Of a stretch of DNA of 64,000 nt, positions 10,430 to 19,656 are shown in pieces. Below the pieces are notes generated by a model that was given only the letters and a program-made list of their open reading frames with translations, had not been told where the DNA came from and searched no databases. Made by a program: the position numbers and the translations under genes. The stretch's first letter is position 1. Every line of letters starts with the position of its first letter. This stretch comes from Thermospira aquatica. GTDB taxonomy: Bacteria > Spirochaetota > Brevinematia > Brevinematales > Thermospiraceae. The stretch is from assembly GCF_023525255.1 (NCBI RefSeq), contig NZ_CP073355.1, positions 2,294,001 to 2,358,000 on the forward strand. The letters are read 5' to 3'.

Positions 10430-11245
10430 TCATTTACCGCCCTGGAAAAAACGTTTCACACTTTGCCAGAGCTGAACAAAAGGTGTAAAAAGCTCCAAAA
10501 GAGATCGCTTCTTCTCTGCCGGAAGAGCCTCTTCAAAAACATAACGAAAAGTCCACACGTGCAATACGGGTCCAATCCCATACACCGTCACTAATGGAAT
10601 CACCAAGGTAATCGGATTGGTAGCAGGAACAAAAAGAAAGGCATACACAACCCAAGAGATAACCAACATCACAAAGTACACCACTCCATGCCTCGCCACC
10701 GTATACAAAGCCAGCACCAACATCTCTTGAGGTTTCAATCCACTTTTATAAAGTAACACTACCAAAACCATCTGCATCATCATCAGAACAACCAAAAACC
10801 ACAAGGCGAACAAAACAACTAAAGACCAAAAAAGAGGGAACACCCTCACCTGCTCAAGAGAAAAAACCAGAGAAAGCCCAAGAAGTCCCCCCGATATTGT
10901 TCCTCCTATCCACCAGCCAAGAGAAGGAAAAAACCACTCCTTCACCATCTTCCAGAGCGTTTTAAAATACTCAACCACAGGCCCATCTATCATTCTCTCA
11001 TGCATAACATGACTGACCACCGACAAAGGCCAGAGCCACATACCCCCTATTGTCGTACAGATCATCACTATCCAAAAGCCCCAATGCTGCTGGACAAAAG
11101 TCACATCCGTCGTTATGACAAAAGCAACTGTGGGAACTAGCACCAAAAAGGAAGGATTCATCGAACCTATAAGAGAAGTCACAAGACTATACGAAAGATT
11201 ATCCCACCACGACCAAAAACTTCGCCCCAAAATTCGGCCTATCAT
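10430..11245 (-). CDS. Multi-pass membrane protein, DUF624-like
   Basis: 271 residues with about six hydrophobic segments (about 28-48, 53-77, 107-128, 135-165, 180-203, 210-232) and a basic C-terminal tail KKRSLLELFTPFVQLWQSVKRFFQGGK. The order of an N-terminal tryptophan-rich DNLSYSL segment, paired helices and a central GPVVEYFKTLWKMVKEWF loop resembles DUF624 (YesL/YesV-like) proteins, which have no settled function. It lies 8 nt after the SpoIIE-type phosphatase gene and abuts the next gene, forming a three-gene leftward operon. Confidence 0.6.
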   Translation of the reverse strand: MIGRILGRSFWSWWDNLSYSLVTSLIGSMNPSFLVLVPTVAFVITTDVTFVQQHWGFWIVMICTTIGGMWLWPLSVVSHVMHERMIDGPVVEYFKTLWKMVKEWFFPSLGWWIGGTISGGLLGLSLVFSLEQVRVFPLFWSLVVLFALWFLVVLMMMQMVLVVLLYKSGLKPQEMLVLALYTVARHGVVYFVMLVISWVVYAFLFVPATNPITLVIPLVTVYGIGPVLHVWTFRYVFEEALPAEKKRSLLELFTPFVQLWQSVKRFFQGGK

Positions 11246-11253
11246 AGGTCCTC

Positions 11254-12744
11254 CTAAAAACGAATCGCCATAAATGTTCTATCATCATCCTGAACGGCAC
11301 CCTCATAAAAATCCTCCAGGTGCATTAACATCCCTCCAATAACATCCGAAGCCGAATTCACTTCTCTGACCACAACATCAAAAAACTCCGTCAAACGATC
11401 CAAACCCACTTGCTCTCCCATAGGATTTGCACCCTCTATAACCCCATCGCTAAACATGAGAAGAACATCCCCAGCATGATACCTGATAACATCCTCTTGA
11501 AATTTAGCATTCTTAAAAGTTCCCACAATAGGATTCTTGTTTTTCAAGTGCTTTACAGCATCCTCTTTTACACTATAATACAATTGATCAATATGCCCCG
11601 CTGATAAATAATGTATCTGCTGAGCTTTTCTGTCCACCATAATAGCAAAAAGTGTAATATAAGAATAAGTATTTTCCAGAATCCTTGTAATACGACGATT
11701 CAAAACGGTAAAAGCCTCGGAAAGATGAGAAAATCGTTTTTCTTCTATCAATTCCTCCACCTCAACCTTGAGCATAGCCCATATCATCGCCGCATACACC
11801 CCATGACCGGAAGCATCCCCCAACAAGAAAAGCAACACATCATCCGAGAGCAAAAACATATCATAGTAGTCCCCTCCCACACTCTGCATGGGCATGTAGG
11901 AGATTTCCATATCTATAATCTTTTGCAATGCCCGTTGTCTATCAATTGGCAACAACGAAATCTGAAGCGACTGAGCTGTCCGTATCTCATCCATCACCTT
12001 TTTGTTTACCTCGGCAAGACGTCTTCTCGACTCAGCCTCACGAACAAAAACCTCAATATATTCAAAAATCAGATAAAAAGACATTGCAAGAGACATAAAA
12101 ACACACCCCAAAGACATTAAAAATCCCGACCACTCAACCCACCATATCTTTCCTAAAAAAGCCCCGATCCAGATAAGAATAGCCCCTTCCCCCCCAAAAA
12201 GTAACGTCCGATAACGGAGAGCATTGATCGCAGAAATTTTCCCCTTTTCCCGTTTCATCAACGAAACAAACTCAACCCCCTCCAGAACACCGGTTAGAAA
12301 AAGATATCCCCCTATCCCTAAAACTATCCAATCACCAAAACGGTCCCACCATCGAAACGGCAAAAACAAAAGAGAAACAATTATCCCTCCCGTCAGCAAA
12401 AAATACCAAAAAACATACCAGCGTGTATACTCTCTATACCCATCGGTTTCGACAAAACCAAGATCCTTTACCCAAACAAAAATATACCGCAAAAGCAAAA
12501 CAAAACAACTAACGATGATAAGCACCAAACTCATCTCAGCAAGTTCCACAGAAAACGGAACCCTTTGCCCCATCCACCCTAGAAATCCCAGGAGGGAGAT
12601 AAGACCACCCGCCAGAATAATATACAACAGATCCGGCTTAATCTCTTTCGAGCCACCTTTTCTCAAAAGAAAGAGAAGAAACGCTATATACTGAACCATC
12701 AAAAATAATCCAAAACTTCCCCCAATAACATACCATACACTCAT
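11254..12744 (-). CDS. Membrane-bound SpoIIE-type (PP2C) serine phosphatase
   Basis: Probable membrane sensor that dephosphorylates an anti-sigma-factor antagonist or similar phosphoserine protein. Residues 1 to about 240 hold about seven transmembrane helices. A charged linker (REAESRRRLAEVNKKVMDEI) that may be coiled coil follows, then the PP2C_SIG domain from about residue 255: SVGGDYYDMF, LLGDASGHGVYAAM, LMFSDGVIEG and DDRTFMAIRF, which supply the acidic metal ligands. The ATG at 12744 has AGAGGGTGAT immediately upstream. The N-terminal sensing part does not match a known ligand-binding family I can name. No kinase or STAS partner lies in the window. Confidence 0.88.
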   Translation of the reverse strand: MSVWYVIGGSFGLFLMVQYIAFLLFLLRKGGSKEIKPDLLYIILAGGLISLLGFLGWMGQRVPFSVELAEMSLVLIIVSCFVLLLRYIFVWVKDLGFVETDGYREYTRWYVFWYFLLTGGIIVSLLFLPFRWWDRFGDWIVLGIGGYLFLTGVLEGVEFVSLMKREKGKISAINALRYRTLLFGGEGAILIWIGAFLGKIWWVEWSGFLMSLGCVFMSLAMSFYLIFEYIEVFVREAESRRRLAEVNKKVMDEIRTAQSLQISLLPIDRQRALQKIIDMEISYMPMQSVGGDYYDMFLLSDDVLLFLLGDASGHGVYAAMIWAMLKVEVEELIEEKRFSHLSEAFTVLNRRITRILENTYSYITLFAIMVDRKAQQIHYLSAGHIDQLYYSVKEDAVKHLKNKNPIVGTFKNAKFQEDVIRYHAGDVLLMFSDGVIEGANPMGEQVGLDRLTEFFDVVVREVNSASDVIGGMLMHLEDFYEGAVQDDDRTFMAIRF

Positions 12745-12839
12745 ATCACCCTCTTTTTCTCAAAAATTCAAAATTTTCTTAAAAGATTTCTCTTTTTCAG
12801 GATAATAAACGTATTATTTACAGATAAAATATTTTTTAC

Positions 12840-12868
12840 TTGATTTTTTCTTTTGATGTATCTATACT
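12840..12868 (+). promoter_or_regulatory. Sigma-70 promoter of the PQQ-like lipoprotein gene
   Basis: TTGATT (12840-12845), a 17-nt spacer and TATACT (12863-12868). Together with the start at 12936 this gives a leader of about 60 nt containing the inverted repeat at 12901-12922. Confidence 0.65.
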
Positions 12869-12900
12869 ATTATAGAGAAAAACAAAAAAAAGAGCAATGG

Positions 12901-12922
12901 TTTTGGAAAATTTTTTCCAAAA
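12901..12922. repeat. Perfect 10-bp inverted repeat in the leader of the lipoprotein gene
   Basis: TTTTGGAAAA, two T, TTTTCCAAAA, ending 3 bp before the AGGAGG ribosome site. It could form an AT-rich hairpin in the mRNA leader or be a protein-binding palindrome. It lacks the GC core and T-tract of a terminator. Confidence 0.55.
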
Positions 12923-12935
12923 AAAGGAGGCTTAT

Positions 12936-14054
12936 ATGCGTTTTCTCATACATTCTCTTAAAAAAAACGTAATCTTTATTCTTGTAGTTATTTCTGTGAC
13001 AGCATGTACCCTGATGGAAGACACTATCGATGAAAACGGCATCTTATGGGAATACTATGTTTCAAATCCCATTTCTCTGGGCATAGAAACCATGCCCTCA
13101 GCCAACCTCCTTCTTTTCGCTGACGAAGGAAATACCTTATATGCTCTTGATGCTGGAAGTGGCCTCTTGCGATGGAAGATCACCCTCCCCATCACCCTCA
13201 CTACCATACTCCCGATGGGTTCTACCCTGTATATCATAGGATACTCCAACACGGGACCTCAAACAAGTGTCTTCTATACCGTGGAAACTCTCAATGGTTC
13301 TATAGCTAACCAACAAAGTTTTCCTATCAAGCCCCTTGTCAACCGTTATCTAACCCTTCCTGAAGGAGTACTGCTCTATTCATCCAGTGAGGCAGTTATT
13401 CTGTCAAACAACGGAACGATAAGCGGAACATATTCGCTGTTAAATGGCGTCATCGCCATGGAAAAAATAGGCAATGACTATTATGCTCTTATTCGGGAAA
13501 CTGATACTACCACAAAACTTCAAAGATACGACCAGAATTTCAATGCTATGGGCACAAGCACCCATAGTGACAATCCTACAGGCGTATTCATCGCATGGGG
13601 CAACAAGCTCTATATTGGCACAACCTCTTCTCTTCTTCAGAGTGACACTACTCCTTCTCTGAGCACTTTCAAAAACTTTGCAGTGAAAGCCTCCCCTACC
13701 TGGAGTAGCTTTTTGCTTTACGTCCCCTCCGCCAAAACCTTCGAGGGAGGAATTCGCAGTTATGATCTTTCTGGCAATCAACAGTGGGGAGTTGCCACGT
13801 ATGCTCCTATTAGTTATGCTCCCCTTGTGTACAATAGCACCTATCAGAGCATCTTCTCCCTTGATGATAACGGAAACGTCGGTGTATACGATGCCTCAAA
13901 CGGAAGACTTCTCTTTCAACGTTACCTTGGAAGTATCCAGAAACAAGGACTAAAACTCCCCATGGATATTTACCAGAACTATATTTTTATTCCATTTTCC
14001 TTTCCCTCCAAAGTTGTATGCTTTTCCATAAGACATGCAAGCACCGGTCAGTAA
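12936..14054 (+). CDS. Lipoprotein with PQQ-type beta-propeller repeats
   Basis: A 372-residue envelope lipoprotein. The N-terminus MRFLIHSLKKNVIFILVVISVTAC is a lipoprotein signal with Cys near residue 24. The mature part contains repeats such as LLLFADEGNTLYALDAGSGLLRWKITLP and IFSLDDNGNVGVYDASNGRLLFQRYLG, typical of BamB/PQQ-like propeller blades, so it is probably a protein-interaction scaffold rather than a PQQ enzyme. The ATG is chosen for AAAGGAGG at 12923-12930; an in-frame start at 12897 lacks a ribosome site and overlaps the leader palindrome. The uvrB start follows 3 nt after its stop. Confidence 0.85.
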   Translation: MRFLIHSLKKNVIFILVVISVTACTLMEDTIDENGILWEYYVSNPISLGIETMPSANLLLFADEGNTLYALDAGSGLLRWKITLPITLTTILPMGSTLYIIGYSNTGPQTSVFYTVETLNGSIANQQSFPIKPLVNRYLTLPEGVLLYSSSEAVILSNNGTISGTYSLLNGVIAMEKIGNDYYALIRETDTTTKLQRYDQNFNAMGTSTHSDNPTGVFIAWGNKLYIGTTSSLLQSDTTPSLSTFKNFAVKASPTWSSFLLYVPSAKTFEGGIRSYDLSGNQQWGVATYAPISYAPLVYNSTYQSIFSLDDNGNVGVYDASNGRLLFQRYLGSIQKQGLKLPMDIYQNYIFIPFSFPSKVVCFSIRHASTGQ

Positions 14055-14057
14055 AAT

Positions 14058-16034
14058 ATGCCAGCTTTTCGTGTCCATGCCCCATTTCAACCTGCAGGTG
14101 ATCAACCCAAAGCCATTGAAGCTCTTGTAAAAAACTTTCAAGAGGGAAAAAAACGCCAGGTTCTCCTCGGTGTTACAGGGAGTGGGAAAACCTTCACCAT
14201 GGCTCATGTTATCCAGGCACTCCAGTATCCTACCCTTATCATGTCTCACAATAAAACCCTTGCGGCCCAGCTTTATCGAGAGTTCCGGGATTTTTTTCCT
14301 GAGAATGCCGTGGAATACTTTGTTTCCTACTATGACTACTATCAGCCAGAGGCATATGTACCTCAGCGAGACCTCTACATCGAAAAAGATGCAAGCATCA
14401 ACGACGAAATAGACAGAATGCGTGTGTCAGCTGTTGCCTCCCTTATGGATAGACATGATGTTATTGTTGTCGCCTCTGTCTCGTGTATCTATGGTCTGGG
14501 AGCTCCAACAGACTACAAGGAACTCATGCTTCTCCTCAAAAAAGGCATGATAAGAGACAGGGAAAGTATTCTCTCCCACCTTGTCCAGATCCAGTACGAA
14601 AAAGCAGACATCGAACTCAACAGAGCCTCTTTCCGGGTTAAAGGAGATGTTATCGATATCCACACTGCCTACTCACGAGAGGTCATTCGTATAGAAATGT
14701 TTGGCGATGAAATTGAATCCATAAAACGACTCCATCTTATTACAGGAAATCTTATCGAAGAACTTGATCGTATTGTCATCTATCCAGCCAAGCTCTTCCT
14801 TACCACCCAGGATAAGCTTAAACTTGCCATAGAATCCATCGAAGCTGAGCTTGCCCAGCGAGTTGCTGAACTCAAAGCTGAAAACAAAACTCTCGAGGCG
14901 TATCGTCTTGAAACACGCACACGGTACGATATCGAGATGCTCTCTGAGCTCGGCTATTGCAACGGTATTGAAAACTACTCCCGTCATCTCTCTTTTCGCA
15001 AACCCGGTGAACGCCCTTTTGTTCTCCTCGACTACTTTCCAAGGCCGTTTCTTACAATCCTCGATGAATCCCATCAGACTATCCCTCAGATCAACGGCAT
15101 GTTCCATGGAGATTATTCCCGAAAAAAAACTCTCGTTGATTTTGGTTTTCGCCTCCCATCAGCTCTTGACAATCGTCCTCTTCGCTTTGAAGAGTTCGAC
15201 ACGCTTTTGGATCACGTCATGTATGTATCTGCAACACCCGCTGAATACGAACTCACCCATAGTGAAGCTATCGTCGAGCAGATTATCCGCCCCACAGGGC
15301 TTATTGACCCGGAGGTAGAAGTTCGTCCAACGACAGGACAAATCGAAGACATCATCCGAGAGGTTCAGCTTCGTATTCAAGAGGGGGAACGCACCATCAT
15401 CACCACACTGACCAAAAAAATGGCAGAAGACCTCACCCAGTATTTACTTGATCAAAACATGAAAGTCGCCTACATCCACTCCGAAGTGGAAACGATTGAA
15501 CGTGTTGAGATTCTCAAAAAACTCCGTATGGGCATCTACGATGTGATCGTCGGCATCAATCTTCTCCGTGAAGGCATCGATCTCCCCGAAGTCTCGCTCG
15601 TTATTATTCTTGATGCCGACAAGATGGGATTTCTCCGATCCGCTCGTTCCCTTATCCAGATTATCGGGAGAAGCGCTCGCCATGTCAACGGAAAAGTCAT
15701 CATGTACGCTGACAACATCACCGAAAGTATGGCCGAAGCTATCCGGGAAACCTATAGGCGCCGCGAACTCCAGCTCGAGTACAACCGTATCCATAACATT
15801 ACCCCCACTAGCGTAAGAAAAGAAATAGCCGATATCCTTGAACGAAAACTCAAAGAAACCGAAGAAAAAGCCGACGAACTCGAAAAACTCAAACGCTCCA
15901 TCCCGGACAAAAAACGCCTCATTCAAGAGATGGAAAAACTCATGTTCCAGTATGCCGAATCCCTCGAATTTGAAAAAGCTGCATTTGTCCGCGATCAAAT
16001 CGAGGAAATCAAACACAGCACCACTATCGAATAA
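14058..16034 (+). CDS. uvrB: Excinuclease ABC subunit B
   Basis: DNA-damage verification helicase of nucleotide excision repair, working with UvrA and UvrC. The 658 residues are the full usual length. Motifs: FQPAGDQPKAIEAL, Walker A GVTGSGKTFTMA (about residues 36-47), the beta-hairpin region YYDYYQPEAYVP, DEXX-type motif LDESHQTIPQI, helicase motifs LREGIDLPEVSLV and QIIGRSARHVNG, and the C-terminal UVR motif around EKLMFQYAESLEFEKAAFVRD. The gene follows the lipoprotein gene by 3 nt without a clear ribosome site and so depends on its transcript. It converges on murF with a 36-nt gap in which I see no clear terminator. Confidence 0.98.
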   Translation: MPAFRVHAPFQPAGDQPKAIEALVKNFQEGKKRQVLLGVTGSGKTFTMAHVIQALQYPTLIMSHNKTLAAQLYREFRDFFPENAVEYFVSYYDYYQPEAYVPQRDLYIEKDASINDEIDRMRVSAVASLMDRHDVIVVASVSCIYGLGAPTDYKELMLLLKKGMIRDRESILSHLVQIQYEKADIELNRASFRVKGDVIDIHTAYSREVIRIEMFGDEIESIKRLHLITGNLIEELDRIVIYPAKLFLTTQDKLKLAIESIEAELAQRVAELKAENKTLEAYRLETRTRYDIEMLSELGYCNGIENYSRHLSFRKPGERPFVLLDYFPRPFLTILDESHQTIPQINGMFHGDYSRKKTLVDFGFRLPSALDNRPLRFEEFDTLLDHVMYVSATPAEYELTHSEAIVEQIIRPTGLIDPEVEVRPTTGQIEDIIREVQLRIQEGERTIITTLTKKMAEDLTQYLLDQNMKVAYIHSEVETIERVEILKKLRMGIYDVIVGINLLREGIDLPEVSLVIILDADKMGFLRSARSLIQIIGRSARHVNGKVIMYADNITESMAEAIRETYRRRELQLEYNRIHNITPTSVRKEIADILERKLKETEEKADELEKLKRSIPDKKRLIQEMEKLMFQYAESLEFEKAAFVRDQIEEIKHSTTIE

Positions 16035-16070
16035 ACCAGAAAAACTCTCCGCTGAGAATCAAAAAGCCAG

Positions 16071-17438
16071 TTATCCTCTCCGAAGCTCTTCCACAACCTC
16101 TTCCATTTTCATCCCGTGAGAAGCTTTTACCAGAATCGTATCCCCTGGCTGGAGAAGCGAACGAATACTCCGAACAAGTTCCTGTTTGGAAGGAAACCAA
16201 AAAGCAAGCATCTGATTTGACTTAAGTTTTTCAAAGGCATAACGAGACTCTTCCCCATGGAGGATCACCAGATCTGCCACCTGATTGGTAACAATTGTTT
16301 CCCCTATCATCTCATGAAGAGAACGGGAAAGTTTCCCCAGCTCAAGCATATCCCCCAGAATTGCCACCCTTCGTCCAGGCAGGTCTTTCAGCATGAAAAG
16401 AGCCGCTCTCATCGAAGAGGGATTGGCATTATAGGCATCATTAATAATCGTCCACTGAGCGGTTTTAATAATCTCACTTCTTCCTGAAACAGGCTGAAAG
16501 TCTTCTATAGCATGTAAGGCCTGCATAATATCCACACCAAAATACTCTGCCACCTTAAGAGCTATAGCCAAATTGGTGATATTATGCCGCCCAGGCAAGC
16601 GAAAACGAAAACTCATCCCCTGATAGTAGAGAAGATACCCCTCGAGACCTCTGTTTTCCATAATTGTCACTTCTTCAGGAATAACATCCACAACCTCAAC
16701 AGGCGAAAGTTTTTTATGATAACTGTAAAATTCATCATTACGATTGAGAAAAGCTACACCATACTTTGGCACCATACCACGGAAAATCTCTCCCTTTGCC
16801 CGGGCAATATTATACAAAGACCCAAGGTTGCCAATATGAGCATATCCCACATTGGTAATTACCGAAGCATAGGGATGCATAATAGAAGAAAGATATCCTA
16901 TCTCACCCGGATGATTCATCCCCATCTCCAGCACCATAAAATGCGCACCCTCTTTTGCCTCCAGAACCGTCAAAGGAAGTCCAATATCATTATTGAGATT
17001 CTTTTTCGTGGAATGCACCTGATACTTTAAAGATAACAAGTAGGCGATAAGTTCACGAGTCGTCGTTTTTCCAGAACTTCCTGTAACCGCAATCACCTTA
17101 CTAAAAAGGTACTTGCGGTACTCTCGAGCAAGCACTCCTAGCGCCTCACGACTTTTCTTCACGACAAAGAAAATACCCGGTAATAACGCCTTCTTGTGTT
17201 TTTTATAGTATGTGCGTTCAATAATAAAAACCTTTACACCAAGCCTTACACAATCCGGGATAAAATCATGCCCATCAAAACGCTCACCCGGTAAAGCAAC
17301 AAAACACTCAGAAGGCTGAATAGTCCTAGAATCAATAGAAAAGGCCGTTACACCCAGAGGTTTTTCTTCAAGATTCTCTATACACTGAGCAAAGTTATTC
17401 AGCGTAAGAACCTCTTTTAACCACACGAGACTAAACAT
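16071..17438 (-). CDS. murF: UDP-N-acetylmuramoyl-tripeptide--D-alanyl-D-alanine ligase
   Basis: Adds D-Ala-D-Ala to UDP-MurNAc-tripeptide using ATP, the last cytoplasmic step of the peptidoglycan precursor. The 455 residues show the Mur-ligase order: N-terminal [30 protein letters not shown] loop [14 protein letters not shown] (about residues 117-130), [40 protein letters not shown] and [13 protein letters not shown] lies 9 nt before the ATG. It is the last gene of the leftward pepP-efp-accB-accC-asp23-amaP-murF series, 10 nt after amaP. Confidence 0.96.
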   Translation of the reverse strand: MFSLVWLKEVLTLNNFAQCIENLEEKPLGVTAFSIDSRTIQPSECFVALPGERFDGHDFIPDCVRLGVKVFIIERTYYKKHKKALLPGIFFVVKKSREALGVLAREYRKYLFSKVIAVTGSSGKTTTRELIAYLLSLKYQVHSTKKNLNNDIGLPLTVLEAKEGAHFMVLEMGMNHPGEIGYLSSIMHPYASVITNVGYAHIGNLGSLYNIARAKGEIFRGMVPKYGVAFLNRNDEFYSYHKKLSPVEVVDVIPEEVTIMENRGLEGYLLYYQGMSFRFRLPGRHNITNLAIALKVAEYFGVDIMQALHAIEDFQPVSGRSEIIKTAQWTIINDAYNANPSSMRAALFMLKDLPGRRVAILGDMLELGKLSRSLHEMIGETIVTNQVADLVILHGEESRYAFEKLKSNQMLAFWFPSKQELVRSIRSLLQPGDTILVKASHGMKMEEVVEELRRG

Positions 17439-17448
17439 CTCTCTATCC

Positions 17449-18018
17449 TTACCTGTAAGTCACAGCCTTTTTTGTCTCTCCCCCAAAAAAGGCATTCACT
17501 TGAAGATGAAATCTCCGGATATCCTTCACTCCAAAAGTTGACAAAAGCATTTGCAAAATCTCTTGTTGTAATTTCTCCGCATACTCCCGGCATGACTTTT
17601 CATGAGACAATTTCACCCTCACATCAAGATTGACAAACTTTCGCTTCACAACAGAAACATACACATCACAAGATACTACCTCAGAGAGAAGAGAAAGTTG
17701 CTGCTCCAGGTACGACTGAAGTGCCGCTTTGTGAATCTCTAACTCCCCATATGGTGTTCGAACGTAGAGAGTATGGATTAAGAAAAACTCATAGTACCAC
17801 CAACTTCCCGTCACCAAACCCACCAACACCAACAACCAACCAAAAACAGCAAGAAAAACCGAAGGAGTCATGCCTGTTGTGAAATGAATAGCATTCTCGA
17901 TCGGCACTTCAGAAAGCCTTACACCAATCAAAAGAAATACCAATCCACTCAATGTCACTACCAACCAAATAGCCTGAATAAGAATAACCACTAATTTAGT
18001 TCTCGACTGATTCATCAT
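17449..18018 (-). CDS. amaP: AmaP-like membrane anchor of Asp23
   Basis: A 189-residue protein with two N-terminal transmembrane helices (about 10-33 and 48-75) separated by a short outer loop, followed by a cytoplasmic alkaline-shock-like domain ([26 protein letters not shown]...). This is the architecture of AmaP, which anchors Asp23 to the membrane in Gram-positive bacteria. Its start overlaps the end of the asp23-like gene by 23 nt, supporting a functional pair. Finding the pair in a diderm genome next to murF suggests an envelope-linked role, but that is inference. Confidence 0.8.
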   Translation of the reverse strand: MMNQSRTKLVVILIQAIWLVVTLSGLVFLLIGVRLSEVPIENAIHFTTGMTPSVFLAVFGWLLVLVGLVTGSWWYYEFFLIHTLYVRTPYGELEIHKAALQSYLEQQLSLLSEVVSCDVYVSVVKRKFVNLDVRVKLSHEKSCREYAEKLQQEILQMLLSTFGVKDIRRFHLQVNAFFGGETKKAVTYR

Positions 18019-18292
18019 ACAAACCTCTCACAATTATTGTACTCTCTCGAACGTTCAGCCCGGCCAGTTTCTCTAAAGAAGCCGCTAATTTTGCTCGAAA
18101 CTTTTCGACCGTTTCCGGGATATTGAGACCACTTTTTACCACAATCTCCATACGGACATCAACCTGCCGAAAACCACCAAAAGAAATCCAGAGAGACTTC
18201 TTTTTCTCGGGAAATTTAACAACCCCAAACTCTCTTACAATCCAGGCGATAAGATCAACAACAGCTGCTTTAGTAATGACATACTTTTCCAT
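17996..18292 (-). CDS. Asp23/Gls24 family protein
   Basis: A 98-residue soluble protein: a short helical start (MEKYVITKAAVVDLIAWIVRE) and the Asp23 core with VDVRMEIVVKSGLNIPETVEKFRAKLAASLEKLAGLNVRESTIIVRGL. In Gram-positives Asp23 forms membrane-associated assemblies through AmaP and affects envelope stress responses. It lies between accC (9 nt) and the overlapping amaP gene. Family recognition is good; the role here is unknown. Confidence 0.82.
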   Translation of the reverse strand: MEKYVITKAAVVDLIAWIVREFGVVKFPEKKKSLWISFGGFRQVDVRMEIVVKSGLNIPETVEKFRAKLAASLEKLAGLNVRESTIIVRGLYDESVEN

Positions 18293-18301
18293 AAATGCCT
18301 C

Positions 18302-19645
18302 TTATTTCATTTTAAAGTTTTCCATGAATTTGGTGGAATACGCTCCTCGAATAAAATCAGGGTGATCCATCATTTGCCGATGAAAAGGAGCCGTGGTCTT
18401 AATCCCCTCAATACGCAATTCATCGAGCAAACGACGCATTCTCGCAATAGCCTCTTCACGATTTCTTCCCCAGGCAAGAACCTTGGCCACCAGAGAATCA
18501 TAGTACTTGGGTATCTCGTAGCCTGCATAGATATGACTATCGATACGGATACCAGGCCCACCAGGGAAGTGAAGATCCACAATCTTGCCAGGTACTGGCA
18601 TAAAGTTCATGTATGGATCTTCAGCATTGATACGACATTCAATGGCATGACCATAGATCTTTAAATCCTCCTGGGTAAAGGAGAGTTTCTCTCCCATGGC
18701 CACACGTATCTGTTCTTTCACCAGATCTACCCCTGTAATCAGCTCCGTAACCGGATGTTCCACCTGGATACGGGCATTCACCTCCATAAAGTAAAACTGT
18801 TTTGCCTCTTCATCGTAGAGAAACTCCATCGTTCCAGCACCAAAATAGCCAGCATGAGCTGCTCCACGGCGAACTGCTTCTACCATCTTTTCTCGAATCT
18901 CTTCTGGTAAAGCAGGACTTGGAGCTTCCTCAATAAGTTTCTGATGACGTCTCTGGATAGAACAATCTCTCTCAAACAAGGCTGCAACATTTCCATGTTT
19001 ATCAGCAATGAACTGAATCTCAATATGTCGGGGGTTCTGGAGATATTTCTCTACATACACATCAGGATTACCAAAAGCAGTTTGAGCCTCAGCCTGAGCA
19101 ATGGGAAAAATACTTGAAAGTTCATCGTCTGACCAGGCTACACGCATACCCTTACCACCACCACCTGCTGTGGCTTTCACAATAACAGGATATCCCACCT
19201 CATGAGCAAACTTCAAAGCCTCAGCGACGTCTTTGATAATTCCTGTTCCGGGGGTAATTGGAACCCCTGCCTCACTCATCGTTTTCCGTGCTGTAGCTTT
19301 ATCTCCAAGCTTGTCCATCACATCGCCGGAGGGACCAATAAAAACAAGATTATGATCAGCACAAATCCGGGCAAACTTGGAGTTTTCCGAAAGAAAACCA
19401 TAACCTGGATGAACAGCATCCGCTCCTGTAATCTCAGCAGCACTGATAATTGCTGGAATATTAAGATATGAATCCTTCGAAAGAGCTGGTCCTATACATA
19501 CATCCTGATCAGCCAGCTTCGTGTGAAGGGAGTCTTTGTCTACTTCAGAGTGAATCGCTACCGTCTTTAATCCCAGCTCTTTGGCTGCGCGAATCACTCG
19601 TACGGCTATCTCTCCACGATTCGTAACAAGAATTTTATTTATCAT
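18302..19645 (-). CDS. accC: Acetyl-CoA carboxylase, biotin carboxylase subunit
   Basis: Carboxylates biotin on BCCP with ATP and bicarbonate, first half-reaction of fatty-acid synthesis. 447 residues, full length: MINKILVTNRGEIAVRVIRAA, GYGFLSENSKFA, glycine-rich ATP loop KATAGGGGKGMRVA, ERDCSIQRRHQKLIEEAPSP and catalytic MEVNARIQVEHPVTE with the expected Glu and Arg. The ATG at 19645 is chosen because GGGAGGTGG sits just upstream; a GTG two codons earlier lies inside that ribosome site. It follows the BCCP-like gene by 11 nt. All catalytic residues are present, in contrast to the altered carrier protein beside it. Confidence 0.96.
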   Translation of the reverse strand: MINKILVTNRGEIAVRVIRAAKELGLKTVAIHSEVDKDSLHTKLADQDVCIGPALSKDSYLNIPAIISAAEITGADAVHPGYGFLSENSKFARICADHNLVFIGPSGDVMDKLGDKATARKTMSEAGVPITPGTGIIKDVAEALKFAHEVGYPVIVKATAGGGGKGMRVAWSDDELSSIFPIAQAEAQTAFGNPDVYVEKYLQNPRHIEIQFIADKHGNVAALFERDCSIQRRHQKLIEEAPSPALPEEIREKMVEAVRRGAAHAGYFGAGTMEFLYDEEAKQFYFMEVNARIQVEHPVTELITGVDLVKEQIRVAMGEKLSFTQEDLKIYGHAIECRINAEDPYMNFMPVPGKIVDLHFPGGPGIRIDSHIYAGYEIPKYYDSLVAKVLAWGRNREEAIARMRRLLDELRIEGIKTTAPFHRQMMDHPDFIRGAYSTKFMENFKMK

Positions 19646-19656
19646 AACCACCTCCC

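Noticed and set aside
16035-16070. Terminator between convergent uvrB and murF
   Set aside because: Only weak pairing of CTC/GAG triplets and no T-tract on either strand.
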